Part shown: one piece after another, positions 7,977-16,259 of the stretch
How the letters are laid out: each line of letters starts with the position of its first letter
Numbering within the stretch: the stretch's first letter is position 1
Source of the DNA: JAZKSG01 sp964384785
GTDB taxonomy: Archaea; Thermoplasmatota; E2; DHVEG-1
Direction of reading: 5' to 3'
DNA length: 35,854 nucleotides
Assembly: GCA_964384785.1 (NCBI GenBank)
Contig: CAYLLH010000097.1
Location: 1-35,854 of the forward strand
Translations under genes and position numbers: made by a program
The notes under the pieces: generated by a model
Databases searched by the model: none
The model's input: only the letters and a program-made list of their open reading frames with translations
Told to the model about the DNA's origin: nothing

Positions 7977-8597
7977 ATGATAAAAATAAACGAAATATTC
8001 TACTCAATACAAGGAGAAGGAAAATGGACAGGGCTTCCAAATATATTCATAAGAACAACAGGATGTAATCTAAGATGTAGCTACTGCGACACAAAATACG
8101 CCTATGAAGAAGGAACCAACAAAACAATCAATGAAATACTCGACAAAATCAAAAAATATCAATGTAAAAAAATATGTATAACTGGTGGGGAACCACTAAT
8201 ACAAAAAGAAACAAAAAAACTAATAGAATCCCTACTCAAAAAAAAATACTCTATTTGCCTGGAAACAAACGGCAGCAAAGATATAAAACCACTTATAAAT
8301 AAAAAAAACCTGTTGATATCTCTTGATATAAAATGTCCGTCTTCGAAAATGGAGAAAAAAATATTATTTGAAAATATTAAATATTTAGAAAACAAAGATC
8401 AACTAAAATTTGTTATAAAAAACAAAAAAGATTACGACTACGCAAAAAAGATAATAGAGAAATATTCCATCAATTGTAAAATCTTTTTTCAACCTGTTTG
8501 GGACACAAAACCTGAAAAAATAGCTGATTGGATTCTAAAAGATAATCTTAATGTTAGACTTGGGTTGCAACTACATAAAATCTTAAATCTTAAATAA
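7977..8597 (+). CDS. queE: 7-carboxy-7-deazaguanine synthase (QueE), radical SAM
   Basis: 206-residue cytosolic enzyme. It converts 6-carboxy-5,6,7,8-tetrahydropterin to 7-carboxy-7-deazaguanine, the third step toward preQ0 and then archaeosine in archaeal tRNA. The start MIKINEIFYSIQGEG is the family signature. CxxxCxxC at Cys30, Cys34 and Cys37 binds the [4Fe-4S] cluster, and TGGEPL (near 67-72) is the SAM-binding GGE motif. The length is typical. No other queuosine/archaeosine genes are in the window. Codons are A-rich in the first half. Confidence 0.92.
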   Translation: MIKINEIFYSIQGEGKWTGLPNIFIRTTGCNLRCSYCDTKYAYEEGTNKTINEILDKIKKYQCKKICITGGEPLIQKETKKLIESLLKKKYSICLETNGSKDIKPLINKKNLLISLDIKCPSSKMEKKILFENIKYLENKDQLKFVIKNKKDYDYAKKIIEKYSINCKIFFQPVWDTKPEKIADWILKDNLNVRLGLQLHKILNLK

Positions 8598-8608
8598 CAA
8601 ATTTTAGA

Positions 8609-10102
8609 CTAACTTATTTTGTTATATCCACCAATTCTAAGGCTTGGATCACCAATAAGAAGCCATTGTTCAACATTTTTTGCAATAATAGAATCACCAT
8701 ACAAAGAATCATCATCCCAGTTTATTGAAAAATTTTGAACAAAATTATTAATTGTATTTGCCCATATTTCACCAAGAGTTTTTGATTTATTTTTTTGATA
8801 TTCTTCAAAAAAATGGATATCAAGCCATTCAATACCACCTTGGTTACTGTTTATGTCGCAGGATTCATAGCTGTAACCTGTGGCAGCAATTGTGGCAATG
8901 CTTCCACCATTGGGTTTTCTAACCATATTCCATCCCCAACAACGAGGGATTTTAAGTGGCAGGTAAATATTTTTTATGTTAGGGTTATTTGGAAAAATAA
9001 ATTTTAAAATATTATTTAGAAAAGTCATGTTATGATAAACAAGGAAAGAATTGGTTAGACTCACGTTAAACATGTTGTTAAAACATCCGCTTCCACTTAT
9101 ACAAACCGGTAGCATGTTTTTATTTTTTAAAAAGATATGATGGATTAATTTGAAGCCCCCAACCCAGTTATTTGAATCATGTACATCTATTGTTATCCAT
9201 CCTTTTGCACTACCATGACCTGAGAAATATACAAAACCACATCCTTTGTTTATTTCTTTAACAATATTCCAACCTGTTAGGTTTTCTTTTGAACTCCAGA
9301 GTTTTACAGGTTCAAAATCATTCATATATTCAAGAGCTTGTTGGGTATAGTTTTCTCCATCATAGTAATCAGTTTTTTGTGGGTAAGTATCTCCTCCAGC
9401 TACAACCATTTTTTTAAACCAATTGTCTTCAAAGGTTCCTGTTTCATATCTTATTATTTTGTTAACAATGATTTTTACATCCCATATGTTTCGGCATGGT
9501 AGTCGTCCAACAGCTATATCTGGTGTTAAATCTGGAACATCTTCTGCTGATTTATTAAATGGCCATTCACCGAAAACTCCGTCGTTGTCGTCATCCCAGC
9601 TAGAGAAATTACCGTTTTTATCATAAAGATCTGCGAAATATAAATCTGTTAAGAAATCTCTTTCTGGTGCTGATTCGTGTCCTTCGTAATCTCGGATTAT
9701 GTTTGTGTATCTTACGGGTATCCACCATGTTTCCTTAATTGATTGATCTTTTCTTCCACCTACGAGTAAAACATATTTTACATCCCATTTTTCGTGAGCG
9801 TTTTTTATAAAAAGTTTGAGTTTTTCAGCGTTATCTTTTCCTTGCCAGAATATTTGATTGTATACTGTTTCTATGTCTACTAAATGTGTTTTTATTCCAT
9901 TTTTTTCTTTATGTTCAACTAATGGTTGGAGTTGTTTTGTAAAAGTTTTTGGTGAAACAATTAGTAGATCATAATTAGGATAAATATTGTCATCTTCAGA
10001 ATTGTTTTTTGTTTGGTTTGTTTCAATTTTTAAACCGTAAACAGATGTTGATAGAAATAGGATTACTAGAAAAACACTCAGTATTTTATATGTTTTTTTT
10101 AT
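8609..10102 (-). CDS. Secreted C25 (gingipain-like) cysteine peptidase, apparent ATA start
   Basis: Predicted exported cysteine peptidase of 497 residues. The frame is open from 10105 to 8609, but its first in-frame ATG is at 9409, codon 232, and there is no earlier in-frame GTG or TTG. The upstream codons clearly belong to the protein: a signal peptide (KKTYKILSVFLVILFLSTSVYG), then YDLLIVSPKTF, VKYVLLVGG, WDDDNDGVFGEW and TPDIAVGRLP, all typical of peptidase C25. Catalytic His is in FSGHG (His296) and catalytic Cys in SGSGCF (Cys340). The only plausible start is ATA at 10102, eight bases after GGGGG (10111-10115). An ATG at 10117 is in frame but meets TAA after three codons. Either ATA is used, or a mutation or sequencing error has disrupted the start. 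No C-terminal anchor is seen. It would digest external protein. Confidence 0.8.
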   Translation of the reverse strand: MKKTYKILSVFLVILFLSTSVYGLKIETNQTKNNSEDDNIYPNYDLLIVSPKTFTKQLQPLVEHKEKNGIKTHLVDIETVYNQIFWQGKDNAEKLKLFIKNAHEKWDVKYVLLVGGRKDQSIKETWWIPVRYTNIIRDYEGHESAPERDFLTDLYFADLYDKNGNFSSWDDDNDGVFGEWPFNKSAEDVPDLTPDIAVGRLPCRNIWDVKIIVNKIIRYETGTFEDNWFKKMVVAGGDTYPQKTDYYDGENYTQQALEYMNDFEPVKLWSSKENLTGWNIVKEINKGCGFVYFSGHGSAKGWITIDVHDSNNWVGGFKLIHHIFLKNKNMLPVCISGSGCFNNMFNVSLTNSFLVYHNMTFLNNILKFIFPNNPNIKNIYLPLKIPRCWGWNMVRKPNGGSIATIAATGYSYESCDINSNQGGIEWLDIHFFEEYQKNKSKTLGEIWANTINNFVQNFSINWDDDSLYGDSIIAKNVEQWLLIGDPSLRIGGYNKIS

Positions 10103-10110
10103 AGGTTATT

Positions 10111-10115
10111 CCCCC
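10111..10115 (-). promoter_or_regulatory. G-rich Shine-Dalgarno site before the ATA start
   Basis: On the minus strand GGGGG lies eight bases before the ATA codon at 10102. It can pair with the CCUCC of archaeal 16S rRNA through one G-U pair. Spacing matches other genes here (8-12 bases). This supports initiation at the ATA codon and not at the distant ATG. Confidence 0.45.
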
Positions 10116-10262
10116 ATGATTAGATTAAACATATAATATTATCATAACTATAAAAATAATGGGGTAAAAATTTGTCTTATTTGTTGATTAACACAAACTA
10201 TTTACATAATAACTGTATTCTGAGTTCAATATACCAGAACAAACACTTTAGACTAAAAGAAG

Positions 10263-10274
10263 TTTTTAAAAAAT
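10263..10274 (+). promoter_or_regulatory. TATA box of the proteasome-exosome block
   Basis: TTTTTAAAAAAT preceded by the purine-rich AAGAAG (BRE-like) lies about 40 bases before the psmA ATG. A start of transcription some 25 bases downstream would fall near the Shine-Dalgarno GAGGTG at 10298-10303, giving a short leader. Confidence 0.5.
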
Positions 10275-10313
10275 ATAGGAGAAAAGAATTTGTTTTTGAG
10301 GTGAAAAAAAGAG

Positions 10314-11036
10314 ATGCAACCATCTAATATGGCATATGACAGAGCAATTACGGTTTTCTCCCCCGATGGGAGATTATTTCAGGTTGAATACGCACGTGAA
10401 GCAGTTAAAAGAGGAACCACTACTGTTGGTTTGAAATATAAAACTGGTTTAGTATTAATCGTTGATAAACGTGTTACATCAAAATTAATCGAACCAGGTT
10501 CCATTGAGAAAATATTTGAAATTGATGGGCACATTGGTTGTGCAACATCCGGTCTTGTAGCTGATGCTCGTGCTCTTATTGACCGTGCTCGTATAGATGC
10601 TCAGATAAACGAAATAACATATAATGAAAAAATACAAGTTAAAACACTTGTTAAAAATATTTGTGATTTTAAACAGAAATATACACAGTATGGCGGAGTT
10701 CGTCCATTTGGAACAGCTTTGTTGATTGCTGGTGTTGATGATAGTGGACCTCGTTTGTTTTCCACAGATCCATCCGGTGCTCTTATGGAGTATAAAGCAA
10801 GTAGTGAAGGTGCTGGACGCAATGGTGCTATGAACTTTTTTGAGAAAAATTATTCTGAAGATATGAGTCGTGATGACGCTATTACTCTTGGAATTAAAGC
10901 TATTTATAAGGGTACTGAGGGTAAACTTAATCCTGATGCAACAGAAATTGGTGTTGTTGATAAGGATCAAAAATTCCATATTCTTCCGCAGGATGAAACA
11001 AAGAAGTTAGTGGATAGTGCTATCGGAGGAGAATAA
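10314..11036 (+). CDS. psmA: Proteasome subunit alpha
   Basis: 240-residue outer-ring subunit of the archaeal 20S proteasome. Seven copies form the gate ring that admits unfolded proteins from the regulatory ATPase. The N-terminal gate helix region reads AYDRAITVFSPDGRLFQVEYA, the hallmark of alpha subunits, and GTTTVGLK begins the core. Alpha subunits have no catalytic Thr, and none is exposed here. The start is fixed by GAGGTG ten bases upstream. It heads a plus-strand block with sdo1, two bases downstream, so the two are probably translationally coupled. The beta subunit is not in the window. Arg CGT and Val GTT codons are frequent, unlike the A-rich style of many neighbours, which fits high expression. 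Confidence 0.97.
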   Translation: MQPSNMAYDRAITVFSPDGRLFQVEYAREAVKRGTTTVGLKYKTGLVLIVDKRVTSKLIEPGSIEKIFEIDGHIGCATSGLVADARALIDRARIDAQINEITYNEKIQVKTLVKNICDFKQKYTQYGGVRPFGTALLIAGVDDSGPRLFSTDPSGALMEYKASSEGAGRNGAMNFFEKNYSEDMSRDDAITLGIKAIYKGTEGKLNPDATEIGVVDKDQKFHILPQDETKKLVDSAIGGE

Positions 11037-11038
11037 AG

Positions 11039-11734
11039 TTGGTCAGTCTTGATGACGCTGTTATTGCAAGACTTAAGAAAGGCGATCATCATTTCGAAAT
11101 ACTTGTAGATCCTTATTCTGCAGCAGATTTAATCGAAGGAAAAGATGTAGATGTTAACAAGATACTAGCGGTTGATTCTGTTTTTAAAGATTCTCGTAAA
11201 GGCACTCAAGCATCAGAAGAGTCAATTCAAGAAGTTTTTGGTACAACAGATTTAGAGTCTGTTGCTACTAAAATTATTTTAAAAGGAGATATTCAACTCA
11301 CTACAGATCAGCGTCATAAAATGCAGGAGAACAAGCGTAAAAGAATTGTTGAGCATATTGCAAAGAATGCTATGGATCCTAAGACTAAAGCCCCTCATCC
11401 TCGTGCTCGTATTGAACGCGCTATTGAAGAGGCAGGGATTCATGTTGATCCTTTTAAACCAGTTCGTGATCAAGTTGAATCAACAATAGACGCAATCCGC
11501 GCGATTATTCCTATTTCAACTGAGCATGTACGTATTTCTGTTAAAATCCCTCCAGAGTACACTGGTAAAGCTTATGGCATGGTGCGTAAGTTTGGACGAC
11601 TTGAAAGAGAGGATTGGCAGTCTGATGGCAGCTGGATTGGTATAATAGATATCCCTGCAGGTATGCAGACTGATCTTTATGATCGTTTAAATGATATTAC
11701 AAAAGGCAATGTTTCAACGAAAATCTTAAAATAA
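11039..11734 (+). CDS. sdo1: Ribosome maturation protein SBDS homologue
   Basis: 231-residue archaeal SBDS/Sdo1. In eukaryotes the homologue, with EFL1, removes eIF6 from the 60S subunit; the archaeal protein is expected to act in large-subunit maturation. The N-terminal FYSH domain covers about 1-85 (DDAVIARLKKGDHHFEILVDPY), followed by a three-helix domain (QRHKMQENKRKRIVEHIAKNA) and a C-terminal ferredoxin-like domain ending in VSTKILK. The start codon is TTG, decided by GGAGG about nine bases upstream that overlaps the end of psmA. Placement between psmA and rrp4 is the conserved archaeal order. Confidence 0.96.
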   Translation: MVSLDDAVIARLKKGDHHFEILVDPYSAADLIEGKDVDVNKILAVDSVFKDSRKGTQASEESIQEVFGTTDLESVATKIILKGDIQLTTDQRHKMQENKRKRIVEHIAKNAMDPKTKAPHPRARIERAIEEAGIHVDPFKPVRDQVESTIDAIRAIIPISTEHVRISVKIPPEYTGKAYGMVRKFGRLEREDWQSDGSWIGIIDIPAGMQTDLYDRLNDITKGNVSTKILK

Positions 11735-11755
11735 CCTTTTTGTGATAGCAGATGA

Positions 11756-11813
11756 CTTAAATACAAAGAATAACATGCGAAAGTTTCATATCCAATATTA
11801 TTTAGTTTAGAGG
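11756..11813 (+). promoter_or_regulatory. Possible internal promoter and ribosome site before rrp4
   Basis: The 91-base gap after sdo1 begins with CCTTTTTG, a weak terminator. It contains a TATA-like ACTTAAATAC (about 11755-11764) and GAGG at 11810-11813, twelve bases before the rrp4 ATG. The exosome genes may therefore be transcribed separately from psmA-sdo1 as well as by read-through. All other gaps from rrp4 to rpoP are 20 bases or less. Confidence 0.35.
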
Positions 11814-11825
11814 TTTAATGATTTT

Positions 11826-12491
11826 ATGTCAAACGAAAAACGTGATATAGTTATACCTAGTCAATACTTGGGGGAAGTTAAAGAATTTAAACCTGGTTCA
11901 GGTACTTTTGTTGAAAAAGGTAAGATTTATTCTGAAGCAGTTGGCGTTGTCGCTAAAAATGGTCGTTATATCAATGTAATACCTGTAAAAGGCAAATATG
12001 AAGCTGTTGAAAATGATTTTGTTATTGGTATTGTCGGAGATGTGATGTCATCTTGTTGGCTTGTCGATATTAATGCTCCGTATCCTGCGCTTCTTCATGT
12101 TAACGAAGTTCCTTGGGATGTTGAATTCAATGAAGCCGAAAAGTATTTAAACACTGGTGATTGCATAATGGCTAAAGTTCTTCAGGTTGATTCTGAAAGA
12201 AAACTACAGGTCACAATGAAAGATCATAATCTTGCTAAAATCAATGATGGATATTTAATTGAAGTTGAAGCTTCTAAGATTCCTCGAATTATTGGTAAGA
12301 AAGGATCAATGATTCAACTATTGAAGAAATATACTCGTTGCCGAGTTATTGTTGGTCGTAATGGCCGTATATGGGTTGAAGGCAGCGATGAAGGAATAAA
12401 AAAAATTAGAGAAGCAATTAAAGTAATTGAAAAAGAAGCTTTATCATTTGGTTTAACAAATAGAATAGAAGAAATGTTGAAAAAAAGTTAG
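11826..12491 (+). CDS. rrp4: Exosome RNA-binding cap subunit Rrp4
   Basis: 221-residue cap protein of the archaeal exosome, which binds RNA and guides it into the Rrp41/Rrp42 ring. Order seen: N-terminal beta domain (VIPSQYLGEVKEFKPGSGTF), S1 RNA-binding domain (about 60-135), then a KH domain with the IIGKKGSM loop (about 157-164) and the RIWVEG strand. The length is typical. It is followed 19 bases later by rrp41. Some archaea also use Csl4 as an alternative cap; none is in this window. Confidence 0.96.
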   Translation: MSNEKRDIVIPSQYLGEVKEFKPGSGTFVEKGKIYSEAVGVVAKNGRYINVIPVKGKYEAVENDFVIGIVGDVMSSCWLVDINAPYPALLHVNEVPWDVEFNEAEKYLNTGDCIMAKVLQVDSERKLQVTMKDHNLAKINDGYLIEVEASKIPRIIGKKGSMIQLLKKYTRCRVIVGRNGRIWVEGSDEGIKKIREAIKVIEKEALSFGLTNRIEEMLKKS

Positions 12492-12510
12492 TTTGGACGT
12501 GTAAAAAGAA

Positions 12511-13242
12511 ATGGAATCAGATATTAAATTATTAACAGATGATGGTAAACGTTTAGATGGAAGAAAACTAGACGAAATTCGGAAAATAAAAATTGAGGCA
12601 GGAGTCTTGCATCGAGCAGAGGGATCCTGTTATCTTGAATGGGGTGGCAATAAGGTACTTTGTGCTGTTTATGGCCCTCGTGAAGCAGTACCTCGTCATA
12701 CTCAGAATCCAAAAAAAGCAATAATAAACGCTCGTTACAATATGGCAGCATTTAGTGTTGATGATCGTAAAAGACCAGGGCCAGATAGACGTAGTAAAGA
12801 GATTTCAAAGGTTACATCTGAAGCATTGGAACGTGTTGTTTTAACAGATCGTTTTCCACGAGCTGCAATTGATGTAAACATAGAAATCCTAGAGGCTGAA
12901 GCAGGAACTCGTTGTGCGGGTCTAACAGCAGCAGGTGTTGCTCTTGCTGATGCAGGGATTCCTTTAACTGATATACCTGTTGCTTGTGCCGCTGGAAAAA
13001 TTGAAGGGAAGGTAGTGCTTGATCTTGCAAAAGAAGAAGATAATTTCGGCCAAGCAGATCTACCAATAGCTATTTCTCCTCGTACTGATGAAGTTCTTTT
13101 ACTTCAAATGGATGGAAATCTTTCTGGCGAGGAATTCACTCAGGCTCTTGATATGGCTATGAAAGGCTGTCATCATGTTCATGAACTTCAAAAAAAGGCT
13201 CTTACAGAAAAATATGCAACTAATAAAGGAAAGGAGGACTAA
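12511..13242 (+). CDS. rrp41: Exosome catalytic ring subunit Rrp41
   Basis: 243-residue RNase PH-fold subunit, the catalytic partner in the hexameric exosome ring. It degrades RNA 3' to 5' using phosphate and can also add tails. It begins RLDGRKLDEIRKIKIEAG, the usual family start. The RPGPDRRSKEI segment lies in the phosphate/RNA-binding region, and the catalytic Asp is in FGQADLPIA (near residue 180), which Rrp42 lacks. The ATG follows TTGGACGTG. It ends three bases before rrp42, with AAGGAGG near its 3' end serving the next gene. Confidence 0.97.
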   Translation: MESDIKLLTDDGKRLDGRKLDEIRKIKIEAGVLHRAEGSCYLEWGGNKVLCAVYGPREAVPRHTQNPKKAIINARYNMAAFSVDDRKRPGPDRRSKEISKVTSEALERVVLTDRFPRAAIDVNIEILEAEAGTRCAGLTAAGVALADAGIPLTDIPVACAAGKIEGKVVLDLAKEEDNFGQADLPIAISPRTDEVLLLQMDGNLSGEEFTQALDMAMKGCHHVHELQKKALTEKYATNKGKED

Positions 13243-13245
13243 TTT

Positions 13246-14031
13246 ATGACTGTGACATCCAATCTTAAACGTGATTATATTCAAAACCTTGCTAAAAAAG
13301 GTAAAAGAATCGATGGAAGAAATTTTAATGATTTCAGGAAAATAGAAATCGAACCAGGTGTTATCACTCGAGCTGAAGGTTCAGCTAGAGTTAGAATTGG
13401 TAACACACAAGTTATAGCTGGTATCAAAATGGATATTGGTGAACCGTATCCTGATACACCAAATGAAGGCGTTATGAGTACCGCTGCTGAACTTATACCA
13501 ATGGCAAGCCCAGATTTTGAAGCAGGGCCACCACGAGAGGATGCAGTTGAGCTTGCTAGAGTTGTAGACCGTGGTATACGTGAAGCAAAAGTTATTGATT
13601 TTTCTAAACTTTGTATTGAACCTGGTGAAAAAATCTGGATTATGTTTTTTGATCTTCACATTCTTGATTATGATGGAAACCTGTTTGATACATGTTCACT
13701 TGCAGCACTTGCAGCACTTTTAACTGGTAAAGTACCCGCTGAAAGACTTGACCTTGGTGAAAATTACCCCATTCCATTAAAAGAAAATCCACCTGTTTCA
13801 TGTACATCTGCAAAGTTTAATGGTGTCGTTGTTTCAGATCCATGTCTAGAGGAAGAAGAAATAGCTGAAGCTAGAATGACCGTTGCAACAGATGAAAATG
13901 GTAACATTCGTGCTATGCAGAAAGGTTTAAATGGAAGTTTTACTGTTGACGAGATACAAAAAACTATAAAAACATCTATAGATAACGGAAATAAAATCCG
14001 TGAACAATTATATAAAAGCGTGGGAAAATAA
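13246..14031 (+). CDS. rrp42: Exosome structural ring subunit Rrp42
   Basis: 261-residue RNase PH-fold protein that alternates with Rrp41 in the exosome ring. It is not itself catalytic but shapes the RNA channel and active site. Seen: KRIDGRNFNDFRKIEIEPGVI at the N-terminus, the RNase PH core with EPYPDTPNEG (unique to Rrp42/45 types) and LEEEEIAEARM in the C-terminal domain. A strong Shine-Dalgarno (AAGGAGG) lies just upstream inside the end of rrp41. The L37Ae gene follows three bases later. Confidence 0.97.
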   Translation: MTVTSNLKRDYIQNLAKKGKRIDGRNFNDFRKIEIEPGVITRAEGSARVRIGNTQVIAGIKMDIGEPYPDTPNEGVMSTAAELIPMASPDFEAGPPREDAVELARVVDRGIREAKVIDFSKLCIEPGEKIWIMFFDLHILDYDGNLFDTCSLAALAALLTGKVPAERLDLGENYPIPLKENPPVSCTSAKFNGVVVSDPCLEEEEIAEARMTVATDENGNIRAMQKGLNGSFTVDEIQKTIKTSIDNGNKIREQLYKSVGK

Positions 14032-14034
14032 ACT

Positions 14035-14370
14035 ATGGCAAAAAGAACAAAAAAGGTTGGACCTGCCGGAAGATACAGCAACAGATACGGAGTTAAACCA
14101 AGAACACAAGTAAGAAACGTAGAAGTTATACAAAGAGCTAAACATATATGTCCAAGCTGCGGTCATAAAAAAGTCAAAAGAGTAAGCACTGGTATATGGC
14201 AATGTCGTAAATGCCAGACTAAGTTTGCTGGCGGAGCATACATACCAAGAACAGAAGCAGGAAGAAATGTTAAAAAAATACTTCGTGGTGAAAAAGTAGA
14301 CATCCCATCTGTTCCTCAAGAAATAAAAGAAAAACTTGAAGAGGAAGAAGAAACAACTGAGGAGGAATAA
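14035..14370 (+). CDS. rpl37ae: 50S ribosomal protein L37Ae
   Basis: 111-residue zinc-ribbon ribosomal protein of the large subunit. Cys39, Cys42, Cys57 and Cys60 (CPSC...CRKC) form the zinc site. The N-terminal KKVGPAGRYSNRYG is typical. The C-terminal tail of about 25 residues is very acidic (EEEEETTEEE) and extends beyond the core found in most homologues. Arg codons switch from CGT in the exosome genes to AGA here. It lies three bases after rrp42 and eight before rpoP, with GGAGGAATAAAG at its end providing the next ribosome site. Confidence 0.95.
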   Translation: MAKRTKKVGPAGRYSNRYGVKPRTQVRNVEVIQRAKHICPSCGHKKVKRVSTGIWQCRKCQTKFAGGAYIPRTEAGRNVKKILRGEKVDIPSVPQEIKEKLEEEEETTEEE

Positions 14371-14378
14371 AGAAACTT

Positions 14379-14519
14379 ATGCCTGGTTATAGATGTGGAC
14401 TCTGTAAAAAAAGTGTGAAATTTGATGTAAAAAACATTGGTATGCAATGCCCGTATTGTGGAAGTAAAATCTTTTACAAGGAACGTCCAACGATAGCTAA
14501 AAGAATCAAATCAAAATAA
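14379..14519 (+). CDS. rpoP: DNA-directed RNA polymerase subunit P (Rpo12)
   Basis: 46-residue zinc-binding subunit of archaeal RNA polymerase, homologue of eukaryotic Rpb12. Cys6, Cys9, Cys24 and Cys27 form the zinc ribbon (CGLC...CPYCGSK), followed by a basic end (YKERPTIAKRIKSK) that packs against the large subunits. Length and spacing are exactly as expected. GGAGG lies upstream inside the end of rpl37ae. An eight-T run follows the stop and probably ends the exosome transcript. Confidence 0.95.
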   Translation: MPGYRCGLCKKSVKFDVKNIGMQCPYCGSKIFYKERPTIAKRIKSK

Positions 14520-14531
14520 AAAAAACAAATC

Positions 14532-14539
14532 TTTTTTTT
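14532..14539 (+). terminator. Oligo-T terminator after rpoP
   Basis: Eight consecutive T on the plus strand, 13 bases after the rpoP stop and before the separately spaced pcc1 gene. Oligo-T of this length is the usual archaeal termination signal. Confidence 0.45.
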
Positions 14540-14597
14540 CTTAAAATTTTAAATGTAAAATTTTTTCTAATAAATATGTTATGTTAGATTGTAAAAT

Positions 14598-14837
14598 ATG
14601 AAAAAAGCTAATTTCAAATTTGTTTTTGATAATGAAAAAACAGCTAAAATCATCCATGATTCTATAAAACCAGAAGTAGTACATATGATCCCTAAAACAC
14701 AGATTGAAACAAAGCTTGAAAAAAACAAGTTTTTTTTAAAAATAGAAGCTGAAGATCTTAGTAGTCTACGTGCTGCATGTAACTCATATATCCGATGGAT
14801 TGATACAGCATATAATGTGGAAAAAAAAGTAAAATAA
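14598..14837 (+). CDS. pcc1: KEOPS complex subunit Pcc1
   Basis: 79-residue dimerisation subunit of the KEOPS complex, which with Kae1, Bud32 and Cgi121 makes N6-threonylcarbamoyladenosine at position 37 of ANN-decoding tRNAs. The protein shows the short alpha/beta Pcc1 fold. The key C-terminal stretch is LRAACNSYIRWIDTAYNVEK, with the conserved RAA.NS pattern. Length is normal. Location just after rpoP is common in euryarchaeota. It converges with purA, ten bases between stops, and a T-run at 14843-14850 lies between or just inside them. Confidence 0.9.
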   Translation: MKKANFKFVFDNEKTAKIIHDSIKPEVVHMIPKTQIETKLEKNKFFLKIEAEDLSSLRAACNSYIRWIDTAYNVEKKVK

Positions 14838-14847
14838 TTTATTTTTT

Positions 14848-16116
14848 TTATTCAACTTGAATAGTTTCATTTCTCCCTGGCCCGATTGAAACTATTTTTA
14901 TAGGAATTTCAAGGAATTCTTCTATATATTTCAAATATTTTTGAGCGTTTTCTGGCAGATCAGTTATTTCATCTGTTTCAGGTTTTATTTCTTTCCAACC
15001 CATAAATTCTTCAAAAATAGGTTTAACTTTTTTTACTTGTTCAATGTTAGCCGGGAAATAATCAATTTCTTTGTTTCCTAATTTGTATTTTGTACAGATT
15101 TTTATTTTTTCTAAATCATTCAATACATCAAGTTTAGTAATAGCAAGTTGCGTGACTCCTGAAAGCATACATGAATGTTTTACAACAACCAGATCTAACC
15201 ATCCGCAACGACGTGGTCTACTAGTTGTAGTTCCGAACTCATGACCTTTCTTTTGCAAGTGTTTACCGTTTTTATCAAAAAGCTCAGTAGGCATTGGTCC
15301 TTCTCCTACTCTTGTTGTATATGCCTTTACTATACCAATTATTTCATCGATATGTTTTGGACCGATACCTGTTCCTATTGTTAATCCACCAGCGATTGTA
15401 TGTGAGGATGTCGTATATGGATAAGTTCCGAAGTCGACATCTAACATTGTTCCTTGAGCGCCTTCAAATAAAATATTTTTATTTTCTTTTATTGCTCTTT
15501 GTAATTCTATGTGAACTGGTTTGATAAATTTATTTAGTTTTTTTCCAAAATTGTAATATTTTTCAACGATTTCTTCAAGTTTTAGTTTTTCTTTTATACC
15601 ATATGCTTCGTAAATTTTTTGTTTTATAGGAATTACAGTTTCAAGTTTTTTTGAAAGGAATTTTTTATCTGTAAGATCTGTTGCTCTTATTCCATTTCTA
15701 GCTATTTTATCACTATAACATGGACCTATGCCTCTTTTGGTGGTACCTATTTTTTTGTCTTTCAGTAGTTTTTCTTCAGCACCATCAAGTTTTTTATGAT
15801 ATGGCATGATGATGTTTGTTCTATCACTTATCAATAGATCAGGTTTTATTCCTCTTTTTGTCAATTCTTTTATTTCTTTTACTAAAATCTCAGGATCTAA
15901 AACCACACCATTCCCAATAACTCCTGTTTTACCTTGAATTACACCAGAGGGAGTTACATGAAGTTTGTATACTTCTTCTCCGACTTTTATAGTATGGCCG
16001 GCATTGTTGCCCCCTTGGAAACGTACAACATAATCAGCTTTTTTAGAAAAATAGTCAACGATTTTTCCTTTTCCTTCATCGCCCCATTGGGTTCCAATAA
16101 CAACATTAACAGGCAT
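14848..16116 (-). CDS. purA: Adenylosuccinate synthetase
   Basis: 422-residue cytosolic enzyme that joins IMP and aspartate using GTP, the first committed step from IMP to AMP. The N-terminal GTQWGDEGKGK loop gives catalytic Asp13 and GGNNAGHT gives His41 when the start is placed at 16116; these match the standard numbering of the family and favour this ATG over one four codons upstream (16128). Other motifs seen: GTTKRGIGPCYSDK, LFEGAQGTMLDVDFGTYPYTTSS and GTTTSRPRRCGW. Length is full. It is convergent with pcc1 and divergent from the site-2 protease. Confidence 0.96.
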   Translation of the reverse strand: MPVNVVIGTQWGDEGKGKIVDYFSKKADYVVRFQGGNNAGHTIKVGEEVYKLHVTPSGVIQGKTGVIGNGVVLDPEILVKEIKELTKRGIKPDLLISDRTNIIMPYHKKLDGAEEKLLKDKKIGTTKRGIGPCYSDKIARNGIRATDLTDKKFLSKKLETVIPIKQKIYEAYGIKEKLKLEEIVEKYYNFGKKLNKFIKPVHIELQRAIKENKNILFEGAQGTMLDVDFGTYPYTTSSHTIAGGLTIGTGIGPKHIDEIIGIVKAYTTRVGEGPMPTELFDKNGKHLQKKGHEFGTTTSRPRRCGWLDLVVVKHSCMLSGVTQLAITKLDVLNDLEKIKICTKYKLGNKEIDYFPANIEQVKKVKPIFEEFMGWKEIKPETDEITDLPENAQKYLKYIEEFLEIPIKIVSIGPGRNETIQVE

Positions 16117-16259
16117 TTTATATATCACATCAAACTAATATTTTTATTCTGGTATAGACACCTACATAAAAAAACTGGTAAATAAACATTAATGATAACA
16201 AGAAAGGAAAGGTTTTATAAAAAAAGAGTTATTCTCCGGTTTTTGGTAACAAAAAAATT

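Noticed and set aside
10485..10979. Long minus-strand open frame opposite psmA
   Set aside because: It is the antisense of a certain gene, has no family features, and arises from low stop density in the opposite strand.
14848..16128. Start of purA at 16128
   Set aside because: The ATG four codons later puts catalytic Asp and His at the standard positions 13 and 41, so the shorter start is preferred.
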